A stretch of 64,000 nucleotides of DNA from positions 3,038,001-3,102,000 of the forward strand of contig OZ245050.1 in NCBI GenBank assembly GCA_965224525.1, read 5' to 3'. This DNA comes from Granulosicoccus sp036478565 (lineage in GTDB: Bacteria > Pseudomonadota > Gammaproteobacteria > Granulosicoccales > Granulosicoccaceae). The notes under the pieces were generated by a model. It worked only from the letters and a program-made list of their open reading frames with translations. It searched no databases and had not been told where the DNA came from. A program made the position numbers and the translations under genes. Within the stretch, counting starts at the first letter, position 1, and each line of letters begins with the position of its first letter. This document shows, in pieces, positions 16,711-26,266 of this stretch.

Positions 16711-17637
16711 TCAGCGTTCTTTCGGATCAAGCGCATCGCGCAACCCGTCTCCGACAAAATAAAAGGCAAACAGCGTGATGATGAAAAAGAACAGGGGTAT
16801 GGCCAGTTGCCAAATGGTGCCGTATCGCATGGTGCCGGCGCCCTCTGCGATCAATGCACCCCAGGACGTATTGGGCTCTTGTACACCCAGCCCGAGAAAC
16901 GAGATGAAACTCTCGGTCAAAATCATCAGCGGTACCAGTAAAGTGGCATAGACAACCACCACACCAAGCAGGTTGGGTACGATATGGCGTAACACGATTT
17001 TGTAGCCTGGCACGCCTATCGCCTGCGCAGCCTCAATAAATTCCTTGCCCTTTAAACTGAGCGTCTGGCCACGTACCACGCGTGACATCTCCAGCCAGGA
17101 CAGCACGCCGATACCGGCGAACAGCAGGTAAATCGAACGACCGAACATAACCAGCATTAAAATCAATACGAACATATAGGGAATGGACATGAAAATGTCG
17201 ACCGTACGCATCATGATGTTGTCAATACGTCCCCCCATGTAACCGGCAGTAGCGCCGTACAAGGTACCGACAATGACGGCGATGGCGGCACTGACTATGC
17301 CGACCATCAACGACACTTGCGTTCCCTGCACAACCCGTGCAAACAGGTCGCGTCCAAGGTCGTCCGTACCGAAATAGTGGCCGTTCTCCAGCGAAGGGCC
17401 GCCAAGCTCTGCAACCTGACCGATTACCATGAAGTCTATCTCGTCATTGTCGAACTTTGCAAAATGTCCGCCGAGGAACGCAAATGCTGCAATCAGAATC
17501 AGAATTAGCAAGCCGATAACGCCCGCCTTGTTATGAAAGAATCGTTTGCGGGCATCCGCCCATGGCGACCGGCCTTTGAGCTCCTGCTGCTCCATAGCCT
17601 CGTTCAGGCTTGTCATGTCTTGTCGATCAGGCAGCAT
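16711..17637 (-). CDS. oppC: Peptide ABC transporter permease, OppC type
   Basis: Inner-membrane permease of the importer, 308 residues. The N-terminus is cytoplasmic and charged with the OppC_N signature SPWADARKRFFHNKAGVIGL, and about six hydrophobic segments follow. FGTDDLGRDLFARVVQGTQV and the EAA loop EFIEAAQAIGVPGYKIVLRH (about 197-216), which contacts the ATPases, are complete. Five bases separate it from oppB. Confidence 0.93.
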   Translation of the reverse strand: MLPDRQDMTSLNEAMEQQELKGRSPWADARKRFFHNKAGVIGLLILILIAAFAFLGGHFAKFDNDEIDFMVIGQVAELGGPSLENGHYFGTDDLGRDLFARVVQGTQVSLMVGIVSAAIAVIVGTLYGATAGYMGGRIDNIMMRTVDIFMSIPYMFVLILMLVMFGRSIYLLFAGIGVLSWLEMSRVVRGQTLSLKGKEFIEAAQAIGVPGYKIVLRHIVPNLLGVVVVYATLLVPLMILTESFISFLGLGVQEPNTSWGALIAEGAGTMRYGTIWQLAIPLFFFIITLFAFYFVGDGLRDALDPKER

Positions 17638-17642
17638 GGATG

Positions 17643-18566
17643 TCAGTACCTGATTTTCGGGTCAATCCAGGCGTAGAGAACGTCAACCACCAGATTGAAT
17701 ACAATGGTCAACAGCCCCATCAGGATCGTGATACCCATCATCACAGAGTAATCCCGATTTAATGCTGCGTTAACAAAGAACTTGCCGATACCACCGGTTG
17801 AGAAAAAACTGTCTATGACCACAGAGCCGGTAATCATGGCGACAAAGGCCGGACCCAGGTATGACACCACTGGCAGCATCGCAGGCTTCAAGGCGTGACC
17901 GAGAACGATACGGTGCATCGGCAATCCCTTGGCCCGTGCGGTACGTATGAAATTGGCATTCAGCGTTTCAAGCATTGATGAACGAGTAATGCGTGCAATG
18001 GATGCCATGAAGCTTGTTGACAGTGCAATCACAGGCAATACCATGTACTTCAGCTCACCGCCGCCCCAGCCGCCGCCGGGCAACCAGCCAAGCATTAACG
18101 TGAATACCAACACCAACAATGGTGCCATGACAAAATTGGGCAACACCTGTGCGCCGATGGCTATACCCACGGTCAGGTAATCGAGCCAGGTATTGTGATA
18201 GATAGCAGCCAGTACGCCGAGTGACACACCAACAACCACTGCCAGTACAAACGCGATGGAGCCGTAGGTTAGCGTAACGGGAAAACCCTGCGCGATGATG
18301 TCATTGACAGAGCGATCCTTGTAAACAAAGGACGGCCCGAAATCGAAATGCCGCACGACATTCCAGACATAGGTGGATATTTGTTGGTACAAAGGCTGAT
18401 CAAGGCCGTAGCGTGCTTCGAGGTTAGCCAGGATCTCCGGCGGCACCGCACGCTCTGATGTGAAGGGGCCGCCCGGCGCCAGGTGCATCAACACATAAGA
18501 CAAAATAATCAGCACCAGCATCGTTGGTATAGCCAGGGCCAGGCGTTTGAATATGAAAACGATCAT
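17643..18566 (-). CDS. oppB: Peptide ABC transporter permease, OppB type
   Basis: Inner-membrane permease, 307 residues from the ATG at 18566. The open frame reaches 18680, but family similarity starts at MIVFIFKRLALAIPTMLVLI. Six membrane segments are visible, with HLAPGGPFTSERAVPPEI after the first and the EAA loop NFIRTARAKGLPMHRIVLGH near residues 200-219. A strong hairpin at 18661-18691 separates it from oppA and could allow more of the binding protein than of the pore to be made. Confidence 0.92.
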   Translation of the reverse strand: MIVFIFKRLALAIPTMLVLIILSYVLMHLAPGGPFTSERAVPPEILANLEARYGLDQPLYQQISTYVWNVVRHFDFGPSFVYKDRSVNDIIAQGFPVTLTYGSIAFVLAVVVGVSLGVLAAIYHNTWLDYLTVGIAIGAQVLPNFVMAPLLVLVFTLMLGWLPGGGWGGGELKYMVLPVIALSTSFMASIARITRSSMLETLNANFIRTARAKGLPMHRIVLGHALKPAMLPVVSYLGPAFVAMITGSVVIDSFFSTGGIGKFFVNAALNRDYSVMMGITILMGLLTIVFNLVVDVLYAWIDPKIRY

Positions 18567-18660
18567 GGCTGAAGCCTGGAGCCAAACCGGTAAAAAACGA
18601 CTCTCCCAGGTGTAGTTGTAACACCCATCAATAGATGACAGGCATTTCGGACACGGTATT

Positions 18661-18691
18661 CGTACACCCGTTTGTAACAACCGGGTGTACG
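18661..18691 (-). promoter_or_regulatory. Intergenic stem-loop between oppA and oppB
   Basis: A perfect 10-bp inverted repeat (CGTACACCCG at 18661-18670, CGGGTGTACG at 18682-18691) with an 11-base loop. No U tail follows on the leftward strand. Such stems after binding-protein genes usually protect the upstream mRNA or cause partial termination; that role is inferred. Confidence 0.55.
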
Positions 18692-18744
18692 TTTGTATAT
18701 CCTATGCTTCTGAGCACCAACGCCTCGACAGGGTTCAGATCACA

Positions 18745-20355
18745 CTACTCAGCAACGATATACAGGTCTTTGGCATACCAGTTTTGCATCAGATTTTCGA
18801 TCGGCCAGCCGCGCAATTTTGTCTGAAACATGTCGATGCCTGTGTACTGATAGATAGGTGCAAACGGCATGGCGTCTGCCAGTATTGCTTCGGCTTTCGA
18901 ATAACTGGGGTTCGGATCTTCCAGTGTCTTGGACTCAGCCAGCAGTGCATCGTATTCCGGATCAGAAAAACCGGATACATTGTGGCCTGAATAGGACGTC
19001 ACCAGGTCGAGATAGGTAGACGCTTCGTTGTAGTCACCGCACCAGGCATAACGTGCCACCTCAAAATCCCCGTTTTGCATATTGGTGGTGTGTACCTTCC
19101 ACTCGTAGTTAGCCAGCTCAACGTTTATACCCAGCGTCTTTTTCCAGAACTGGGAAACGGCTATGGCAATTTTCTTGTGAGCCTCATCGGTATTATAGGA
19201 AATCGTCAGGCTCAACGGATTGTCAGGACCATAGCCTGCTTCTGCCAGCAGGGTTTTGGCTTTTTCATCACGCTCTTCCTGTGTCCAGCTAGCGTAATCA
19301 ATGTCCGGCAAAGTGAAGCCGGCAGTCTTCTGATGGGCAAAATTGTACGACTGATACTGCCCGCCTTGCAGAATTCGCTCAGTAATGATTTCGCGTTTAA
19401 CCGCATACGACAGCGCCTTGCGCACCCGTACATCCTTCAATGCTTCTGGCCCCTTTTCACCCATATTGAACCAGTAAATATACGAACATGATTTAGGGTA
19501 GGAAAACGCCTGTTTCGGGTATTCCTTCTTTAAACGTGGGTACTGACCGGCGGGTATATCAGTCATGTCCAGCTCACCCGCCAGGTAGCGTGTCAGGGCC
19601 TGATTTTCATCGTTGATAACCAGAGCAACAACTTCATCGAGTATGGTGTTTTCATCGTTCCAGTACATTGGGTTGCGTTTTAGCACAACCTTTTCACCGG
19701 GTACATACTTGCCCAGCACATAGGCACCGTTGCCGACCATATTGCCAGGCTTTGTCCACTTTTTACCGTGCTCTTCTATCACTGCCCGGGGTGTCGGGAA
19801 TGTTGATCCATGTACCGTCATGGCAGCAAAATACGGCAGCGCGTTGTCAATGGTTACTTCAAAGGTTTTATCGTCTACCGCTTTGACGCCAAGCTGATCC
19901 GGAGGCAGTTCACCACTCACTACTTTGCTTGCGTTTGTGACGCCCATCAACTCCATATACCACGCGTACTCGGAAGCTGTCGTCGGATCGACCAGACGTT
20001 GCCAGGCATAGACAAAATCATTGGCTGTTACCGGCTCGCCGTTTGACCACTTGGCGTCGCGCAAGGTAAAGGTGTAGGTCAAGTTGTCAGCACTAACAGT
20101 GAACCCAGTGGCCGCACCGGGTACCAACTCACCGATACTGTCCTCGTTCATTAGGCCTTCAAAAACGCCTCTCAAAATACCGGAGCCTTCAACATCCGTA
20201 TTGATTTGAGGATCAAAGGATTTTATGTCGTCAAGCAGTCGATAGGTAAACACTTGCTTGTTAGCGAGTGTTTGGCCATTGTGCGTTGCGGCAGTAGCAA
20301 CCGAGCATGTCAATGCAGTAAACAGCGCTCCTGCGAACAGTGAGATCTTCTTCAT
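18745..20355 (-). CDS. oppA: Periplasmic oligopeptide-binding protein, OppA type (SBP family 5)
   Basis: Substrate-binding protein of the importer, 536 residues. The ATG at 20355 is preferred over an upstream TTG because it gives a proper signal peptide, MKKISLFAGALFTALTCSVA, cleaved after ATA (about residue 22-23). The SBP_bac_5 signatures are there: LLDDIKSFDPQINTDVEGSG, LRDAKWSNGEPVTANDFVYA and DVRVRKALSYAVKREIITER. DDIKSFDPQ and AWQRLVDP match OppA of the E. coli type, suggesting oligopeptides, perhaps including murein peptides. First gene of the set oppABC-D-F. Confidence 0.93.
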   Translation of the reverse strand: MKKISLFAGALFTALTCSVATAATHNGQTLANKQVFTYRLLDDIKSFDPQINTDVEGSGILRGVFEGLMNEDSIGELVPGAATGFTVSADNLTYTFTLRDAKWSNGEPVTANDFVYAWQRLVDPTTASEYAWYMELMGVTNASKVVSGELPPDQLGVKAVDDKTFEVTIDNALPYFAAMTVHGSTFPTPRAVIEEHGKKWTKPGNMVGNGAYVLGKYVPGEKVVLKRNPMYWNDENTILDEVVALVINDENQALTRYLAGELDMTDIPAGQYPRLKKEYPKQAFSYPKSCSYIYWFNMGEKGPEALKDVRVRKALSYAVKREIITERILQGGQYQSYNFAHQKTAGFTLPDIDYASWTQEERDEKAKTLLAEAGYGPDNPLSLTISYNTDEAHKKIAIAVSQFWKKTLGINVELANYEWKVHTTNMQNGDFEVARYAWCGDYNEASTYLDLVTSYSGHNVSGFSDPEYDALLAESKTLEDPNPSYSKAEAILADAMPFAPIYQYTGIDMFQTKLRGWPIENLMQNWYAKDLYIVAE

Positions 20356-20572
20356 GAGTCGTAGCCCCTTGTAGTTCAATCAAGAGCCAGTGTACCCGTT
20401 GTTGGCAGGGTATTGACAGCGGTTACCAATCGGCTCGATGCTCTCGGCACGGGATTCATTCTTACCTATCCGCACTACTCTCTCTTTCCACACGAAATGG
20501 AAAATTTGCGTCAAGGAACAAGCGGCATCAGCACCTGACGTACTCAGCGTATAATGCGCCAAACAGAACCAA

Positions 20573-22609
20573 CTACTCCAGGCTCCTCAACCAAACAGCA
20601 ACATCAGCATCACTCGGCATACGCCAGTCGCCTCGCGGTGATAAAGCAACCGAACCCACTTTTGGACCGTTGGGTACATCATCGCGCTTGTATTGCTGTG
20701 AGAAGGCTCGTGTCAGATTAACTTTCAGCCATTTTTTCAGTTCAACTTCATTGTACTCACGCGACCAGCCTTCCGCATGTTTGGCAAGGTGCAATATTTT
20801 CCTGGGTGAAAAACCATAACGAACCAAATTAAACAGGAAGAAATCGTGCAGCTCATAGGGACCAACAACATCTTCAGTGTGCTGACTGATATTGCCGTGT
20901 TCATCCGGTGGCAACAGTTCGGGTGAAATATCCGTCGTGCTGATCGACATCAACGTGTCACTAACAGCACCTTCGAATTCATGCCCGGCGACATACTGAA
21001 CCATGCATTTGACCAGCGTTTTTGGCACTGAACAATTCACGTTGTACATGCTCTGGTGATCGGCATTGTAGGTACACCAGCCAAGCCACATTTCAGACAT
21101 ATCGCCAGTGCCCAGAACAAAGCCGAGGTTCATCAGCAACTCGGTTCTACGGCGCGCCTGTACATTTTCGAAAATAAGATCCTGACGTTGTTCTATCGGC
21201 ACTGCATGAATCAGCGCTGTAAAAGTATCGACATCCAGTTTATCCGTTAGCGTAACGGAATTGAACGGCTGGTAACCGACAGCGGCAGCCAGCTCTTTGT
21301 ATTCCTGCAACACCGCACTTCTAATATCCATTTCAATGGCATTGACACCCAGGTGTTGCATCAGGTCATGAGCATTACCCAGTGTCTTGTCGGTTGTACC
21401 AAAGCCTGGCATGGTGACCGCGCGAATGCAGGATCGAGGCAGACCAATCAAATCACAAGTACGTGTCGCCACCAGCAGTGCCAGGGTTGAATCCAGCCCG
21501 CCGGATACACCAATACTGAGTACTGGCTCGCTGCCCAGTCGTTCCAGACGCTTGGCAAGCGCCGAGGTCTGGATGCCAAAGATCTCGGCGCAGTGTTGCT
21601 CAAGTGCTTGCGTATCAGCTGGTACAAAAGGCGTAGCATTCACTTTACGCAGCAGATCACCACCGCTGCTAGCCAGCTGAAAAGGTATTTTTCGAAATGG
21701 CTTGTCACCGAGGTAGCGCCGTTGGTCCGTGAACGACGTGGTTGCGCGCCTGTCGGTTTGCAAACGCTCCAGGTCAACATCTGTAGTTATAGTGTATGAG
21801 TCGCGCTGTGTTATTTCACCATCGCCAACACGCGAGGATTCAACCAGCATATGCCCGGCTTCTGCCAGCATCGCATGACCGCCATACACCACATCGTCGG
21901 TGCTTTCTGTCGGCCCGCAACTGGTATACGCGTAGGCAGCTATACAACGTCCGGATTGGCCTATGACCAGGTTGCGTCTGTAATCTGCCTTGCCAATAGT
22001 TTCATTGGATGCCGACAGATTACAGATCACATTGGCACCAGCAACCGCTGCCAGGCTCGACGGGGGTATTGGCATCCAGATGGCTTCGCATATTTCTGCA
22101 TAGACAACAGCTTCTGTCGCACCCTCCTTCGGCCGACAGGTAAACAACAGCTGAGTACCAAATGGCACACTGTCCGTCCAAAGCTGCACCTCTTCCGGCA
22201 AGTCTTCGCTACCACTGGCAAACCAGCGCGCTTCATAGAACTCCCGGTAGTTTGGCAAGAACTGTTTGGGCACTACACCAATAATGCGCCCGTCATTAAT
22301 AGCCACCACACAGTTATAAAGTGCACTGCCCAGTGCTATCGGCGCACCGACCATTATAAGTTGATGCGGATTCGGCGCCTCAGATGCAAGCCGTTCCAGC
22401 TGTTGCAGTGTGCTGTTCAGAAGGGTTTGCTGATGAAACAGGTCGGCACAGGAATAAGCACTGACAGACAGCTCTGGAAACACCACCAGATCAGAGTCTG
22501 GCAGCCCTCCCAGCACACGAAGTATCTCATCCGTATTGGCAACGGGATCAGCAATAGCCACCCTGGGCACTGCTGCGCTTATGCGCAGAAAACCGAACTC
22601 TGTATGCAT
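20573..22609 (-). CDS. nadE: Glutamine-hydrolysing NAD+ synthase
   Basis: Last step of NAD+ synthesis: it amidates nicotinate adenine dinucleotide using glutamine and ATP. 678 residues. The N-terminal nitrilase-type glutaminase carries the triad Glu46 (VVFPELSVSAY), Lys115 (VVPKQFLPNY) and Cys174 (YAEICEAIWMP). The C-terminal synthetase has the PP-loop SIGVSGGLDSTLALL (about 366-380). The ATG at 22609 is chosen because the homologous pattern begins at HTEFGFLRISAA; two further in-frame starts upstream (22642, 22684) cannot be excluded. The stop lies about 220 bases upstream of oppA. Confidence 0.93.
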   Translation of the reverse strand: MHTEFGFLRISAAVPRVAIADPVANTDEILRVLGGLPDSDLVVFPELSVSAYSCADLFHQQTLLNSTLQQLERLASEAPNPHQLIMVGAPIALGSALYNCVVAINDGRIIGVVPKQFLPNYREFYEARWFASGSEDLPEEVQLWTDSVPFGTQLLFTCRPKEGATEAVVYAEICEAIWMPIPPSSLAAVAGANVICNLSASNETIGKADYRRNLVIGQSGRCIAAYAYTSCGPTESTDDVVYGGHAMLAEAGHMLVESSRVGDGEITQRDSYTITTDVDLERLQTDRRATTSFTDQRRYLGDKPFRKIPFQLASSGGDLLRKVNATPFVPADTQALEQHCAEIFGIQTSALAKRLERLGSEPVLSIGVSGGLDSTLALLVATRTCDLIGLPRSCIRAVTMPGFGTTDKTLGNAHDLMQHLGVNAIEMDIRSAVLQEYKELAAAVGYQPFNSVTLTDKLDVDTFTALIHAVPIEQRQDLIFENVQARRRTELLMNLGFVLGTGDMSEMWLGWCTYNADHQSMYNVNCSVPKTLVKCMVQYVAGHEFEGAVSDTLMSISTTDISPELLPPDEHGNISQHTEDVVGPYELHDFFLFNLVRYGFSPRKILHLAKHAEGWSREYNEVELKKWLKVNLTRAFSQQYKRDDVPNGPKVGSVALSPRGDWRMPSDADVAVWLRSLE

Positions 22610-22792
22610 GACTGGCGTCAAGTTAAGCGGAAGAATGACCATTGTAATGCAGATCCCGAACCAGGCTTCAGCCAGACAAGCCAAATGGCCGCTGCCAACC
22701 AGTGTCTAAATTGTACAGTTCGTGAAATACTTCAACCGGACTCGTATTTGACAGCCTCATTCACGAACTCGGCAATGCCGGGAATAGTTGAA

Positions 22793-23212
22793 TCATTCCT
22801 GTGGAGGCGGTGGCATTTCAGGAAACTTTGGCAAGTCCTGATCCATGCACGCCCATACCGCTGCCCGACTGGTGAATATCTCCATTTGCGGTTTGTATGC
22901 GGAAGTATCTTCAAGTGTACCCGCTCGAATACCAAGCACACCCGGCATCGCACCCGGTTTGCCAAATAGCTGGGAGCCACACTGGGGGCAAAATCCTCGA
23001 CTAACAGTCTTACCACTTTCCCCTTTACTATCGAAATACTTCACCTCGCCCGAAACAGAAACGCTGCTCTCCGGAAAAAACAACGTCGGCGCGTAGCCGC
23101 TACCAGAAGATTTCTTGCAATGATTACAGTGACAGTTTCCCGCGAATACAGGTTCAGCTTCACATGTGTATGAAACAGCGCCACAAAGACAATTACCAGA
23201 CAGACTCATCAT
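22793..23212 (-). CDS. GFA-family zinc protein (CENP-V/GFA fold)
   Basis: 139 residues. The family pattern of cysteines is complete: GNCLCGAVSY near the start, GNCHCNHCKKSSGSGYAP (about 25-42) and GFCPQCGSQLF (about 73-83). These bind two zinc ions. The family includes glutathione-dependent formaldehyde-activating enzyme, but most members have unknown roles, so no enzyme name is given. It is divergent from cobQ. A second, distant member lies at 41174-41575. Two adjacent ATG codons leave the start uncertain by one residue. Confidence 0.85.
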   Translation of the reverse strand: MMSLSGNCLCGAVSYTCEAEPVFAGNCHCNHCKKSSGSGYAPTLFFPESSVSVSGEVKYFDSKGESGKTVSRGFCPQCGSQLFGKPGAMPGVLGIRAGTLEDTSAYKPQMEIFTSRAAVWACMDQDLPKFPEMPPPPQE

Positions 23213-23413
23213 TTTTCCCCTTGAATATTAGTAGAGCAACGGAGCCCTGCTCCTGGGTTACCACGCACACTTTGCGGGAATCGTTCTCAGCAAAGCTGAG
23301 TTGCGATCATACACTTATAGCCAGGCGCGGCCCGACCGAACGCGGCCTGCCATCGTTAAGCGTATGATAACCGCGTCACTTGACATCGCCCACCTGAAAC
23401 GCAACTTCAATTC

Positions 23414-24889
23414 ATGCCCTGCCTGATGATACAAGGCACTACGTCGGATGCAGGAAAAAGCACTCTGGTAGCTGGTTTATGCCGTGTCTTTAGACGGCAT
23501 GGTCTGTCGGTTGCACCATTCAAACCACAAAACATGGCACTCAACAGCGCCGTCACTGAAGATGGCGGCGAGATTGGTCGGGCACAGGCACTGCAGGCGC
23601 AAGCTGCTGGGATACCGCTTACTGTTCATATGAACCCCGTATTACTAAAACCCAATACGGATAATGGCGCACAAGTGATCATCCAAGGCCTGTCGATAGG
23701 TAATATCGAAGCGCTGGCTTACCACGAATACAAACCCAGGGCGGCAGAAGCAGTATTTGACTCCTTTACAAAGCTGAGTAATCAATACAACACAATAGTT
23801 GTTGAAGGTGCCGGCAGCCCCGCAGAAATCAATTTACGTAAAGGTGATATAGCCAATATGGGCTTCGCATTGCGCGCAGATTGCCCTGTCATTATCATAG
23901 CAGACATTGACAAAGGTGGCGTATTTGCTCATTTGGTCGGCACGCTGGCACTACTCTCTGATGATGAACGAAAACTGGTTAAGGGTTTCGTGATCAATCG
24001 CTTTCGTGGCGACATTTCGTTGCTGCAAAGCGGCCTGGAATGGCTTGAGAACTACACGGGGAAACCAGTCCTGGGTGTTCTGCCCTACTTGCATGGATTA
24101 CATCTTGATGCCGAAGATGCTGTACCCGTGAATGAATTGCCGGACAGGGTTGAGCAAGGGAGATTCAAAATCATTATTCCGCGTTTGCCGCATATCAGTA
24201 ATCACACTGATTTTGAGCCACTGTGCTTACACCCTGAGTTAAATTGCCAGTACATCTCTCACCTCGAATCTATACCCGCGGCCGAATTGATCATCCTGCC
24301 GGGCAGCAAGAACGTTGGCTTTGATCTATCGTGGTTGAAGTCACAAGGCTGGCAGGAAGCCATCAGCAAACACCTGCGTTACGGTGGCAAACTCATTGGC
24401 ATTTGCGGTGGCATGCAAATGCTCGGTTCAAGCATTCACGACCCACTTGGCATTGAGGGTAAGCCCAGGAACCATATTGGACTAGGACTACTTGAACTGG
24501 AAACAACCTTGGAGGCAGCAAAGCAGCTTACCAATGAAACAGGGAAACTTGCTTTTACTGATGCGGATATAGCCGTCAAAGGCTATGAGATACGCGCTGG
24601 CAGTACAACGGGAAAAGCACTTGAGAACCCTGCCTTGTTACTTGGCACAGAACCTGACGGCGCACTGTCAAATGACAACCAGATTCTTGCCAGCTATCTG
24701 CATGGGTTGTTTGACGAGCCGGATGCTCTGGAAGCATTGCTGAGGTGGGCGGGAGCAAAAACGACACAGGGGTTCGATATAAATGCCAAACGTGAAGAAC
24801 AGCTGGAGCGACTCGCCAACACAATCGAAGAGAGTCTGGATATTCAGAAGCTATTTGGAATTTCGGGTTCAATTGGAGCGCTTCCTTAA
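23414..24889 (+). CDS. cobQ: Cobyric acid synthase
   Basis: Amidates four carboxyl groups of adenosylcobyrinic acid diamide in cobalamin synthesis; 491 residues, usual length. The N-terminal synthetase has the P-loop IQGTTSDAGKSTLVAGLCRV (about 6-25) and NMALNSAVTEDGGEIGRAQA. The C-terminal amidotransferase has Cys331 in LIGICGGMQMLG and His430 in SYLHGLFDEP. It is the only gene here on the plus strand among minus-strand neighbours and no other cobalamin gene is in the window. The 200-base upstream gap holds a small stem (CTCAGC/GCTGAG, 23286-23300) but no recognisable B12 riboswitch. Confidence 0.95.
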   Translation: MPCLMIQGTTSDAGKSTLVAGLCRVFRRHGLSVAPFKPQNMALNSAVTEDGGEIGRAQALQAQAAGIPLTVHMNPVLLKPNTDNGAQVIIQGLSIGNIEALAYHEYKPRAAEAVFDSFTKLSNQYNTIVVEGAGSPAEINLRKGDIANMGFALRADCPVIIIADIDKGGVFAHLVGTLALLSDDERKLVKGFVINRFRGDISLLQSGLEWLENYTGKPVLGVLPYLHGLHLDAEDAVPVNELPDRVEQGRFKIIIPRLPHISNHTDFEPLCLHPELNCQYISHLESIPAAELIILPGSKNVGFDLSWLKSQGWQEAISKHLRYGGKLIGICGGMQMLGSSIHDPLGIEGKPRNHIGLGLLELETTLEAAKQLTNETGKLAFTDADIAVKGYEIRAGSTTGKALENPALLLGTEPDGALSNDNQILASYLHGLFDEPDALEALLRWAGAKTTQGFDINAKREEQLERLANTIEESLDIQKLFGISGSIGALP

Positions 24890-25072
24890 AGCGTCAGCCA
24901 TAGCACTCCTACGAAATACGACGAATGCAAAAAACATTGCATCACTCCACTCTTAAACCATGCTCGAGACTCGGAAAAACATGGGTTTAAGGCAGAAATA
25001 GTGACCATTCAGGCTGTTATTTCCATCAAATTCAACAAGATACTGTGGTCCGACCCCTTTACCTGCCTTTAC

Positions 25073-26080
25073 CTAATCACAGACCTGGAACTCAACATCA
25101 CCCGAGTGAGAACCAAAACGCTGCATGGTGAAATCTTCCAGGTCCAGCAAGTAGTTATTCGTCCCCATGTTAGCCGTACAATTGTTATCCGGCGTATCGG
25201 CATCAGAGCAAGCGTCATAAACCGTGGCCACAATCTCTTTGTTACCCTGACGAATTCGTATTTTTTGAAGCCCCAACCAATCCCAGTCTTTCAGATGTAC
25301 GGCAACAATATTGTTGTTTTCAACCCATTGCCTGGACATCGTATCCTCCAGACCGTAGAACTGACCTGCCCACTTACAGCCGTTGTATTCAATGCACTCT
25401 TCACTGCCTGGATCCGGGTAGGATGTGTAGTACGTCAGACCCGCTGTGTACCAGGGTGTGTCACAGTCGGCAGACATTTCAACAGTAAATGCCGCAGCGG
25501 AAGCCATGCGGTAAGAGTTATGTAAAAACAAACGTGCCTCGTATTCTCCACCGTCTGAAACACCCTTGAACGATAGCGTATCGCTGCGCGCCCACTGCCA
25601 GGAAACAATATTGCCATAGGTGCTGGGCTCACCTTTACGGTAAATCCCCACCCAGTCCCGGTCGCCTGACAGTCCGCTTGTGCTCAGGTCTATTTGCTCA
25701 TCTGTCTGATAACTTGACTTTGAACTTGTTATTAAAGAGAAATTTTCTCCAACAAAAAAATCAACGCTTCCCTGAACGGCATAGGAATTATGGAAAAACA
25801 GACGAGCCTCATATTCGCCCTCGCCGTAAATACCATCCAGTGATGCATTGCTATCGTTGACCCAAATCCAACTGACAATGTTACCCAGAGTACTATCAGT
25901 TCCTTTTCGGTAGATTCCTACCCAGTCCCGGTCTCCAGACAGCCCTTCGACTGCCAAGCTAATCGGCTCGCCAGACTCGTAGCTTGATTTCGCAATAGAT
26001 ATTGAACCGGCATTTGCCAGCAACGGAAAAAAAAGCACCAGAGACAAAACAATGTGTTTTGATAAGTTGCGAATACTCAT
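25073..26080 (-). CDS. Secreted protein with two DWVGIY repeats and a barrel-like C-terminal domain
   Basis: 335 residues with a Sec signal peptide (MSIRNLSKHIVLSLVLFFPL, cleaved after ANA near residue 24). Two tandem repeats follow, about residues 25-115 and 118-202, both with SSY, then GLSGDRDWVGIYRKG, NIVSW and GEYEARLF-HNSY. The last third (about 205-335) has six or more cysteines and the pattern KIRIRQGNKEIVATVYDACS, then NNYLLDLEDFTMQRFG, which resembles the double-psi beta-barrel of expansin/barwin-like secreted proteins. That fold assignment is by eye. Not identified with any named gene; possibly cell-wall or carbohydrate binding. It lies alone beside the rpsJ terminator. Confidence 0.7.
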   Translation of the reverse strand: MSIRNLSKHIVLSLVLFFPLLANAGSISIAKSSYESGEPISLAVEGLSGDRDWVGIYRKGTDSTLGNIVSWIWVNDSNASLDGIYGEGEYEARLFFHNSYAVQGSVDFFVGENFSLITSSKSSYQTDEQIDLSTSGLSGDRDWVGIYRKGEPSTYGNIVSWQWARSDTLSFKGVSDGGEYEARLFLHNSYRMASAAAFTVEMSADCDTPWYTAGLTYYTSYPDPGSEECIEYNGCKWAGQFYGLEDTMSRQWVENNNIVAVHLKDWDWLGLQKIRIRQGNKEIVATVYDACSDADTPDNNCTANMGTNNYLLDLEDFTMQRFGSHSGDVEFQVCD

Positions 26081-26240
26081 TATTTAGTCGTTTATTTTCC
26101 AATTCGAGCTGGCTACATCGTACGCCAGATATGACAGACAGTTTTCTATTGAGCGTCAGTTTTCGATTTCACTTCGGCAAGTAAAAAAGGATAAACGAGA
26201 AGTACAAATTTGTATATTAGGGTAAACCCTAATTGCAGGC

Positions 26241-26266
26241 AAAAAAAAGGCCCGCCAATGCGAGCC
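26241..26266 (-). terminator. Rho-independent terminator after rpsJ
   Basis: Read leftward, GGCTCGC pairs with GCGGGCC (one G-U pair) around a four-base loop and is followed directly by eight U. It lies 25 bases past the rpsJ stop and ends the rpsL-rpsG-fusA-tuf-rpsJ transcript, which shows that rpsJ is not co-transcribed with rplC. Confidence 0.9.

Noticed and set aside
23213..23413. Cobalamin riboswitch before cobQ
   Set aside because: Neither a B12-box-like sequence nor the expected multi-stem layout is visible; only a 6-bp hairpin is present.
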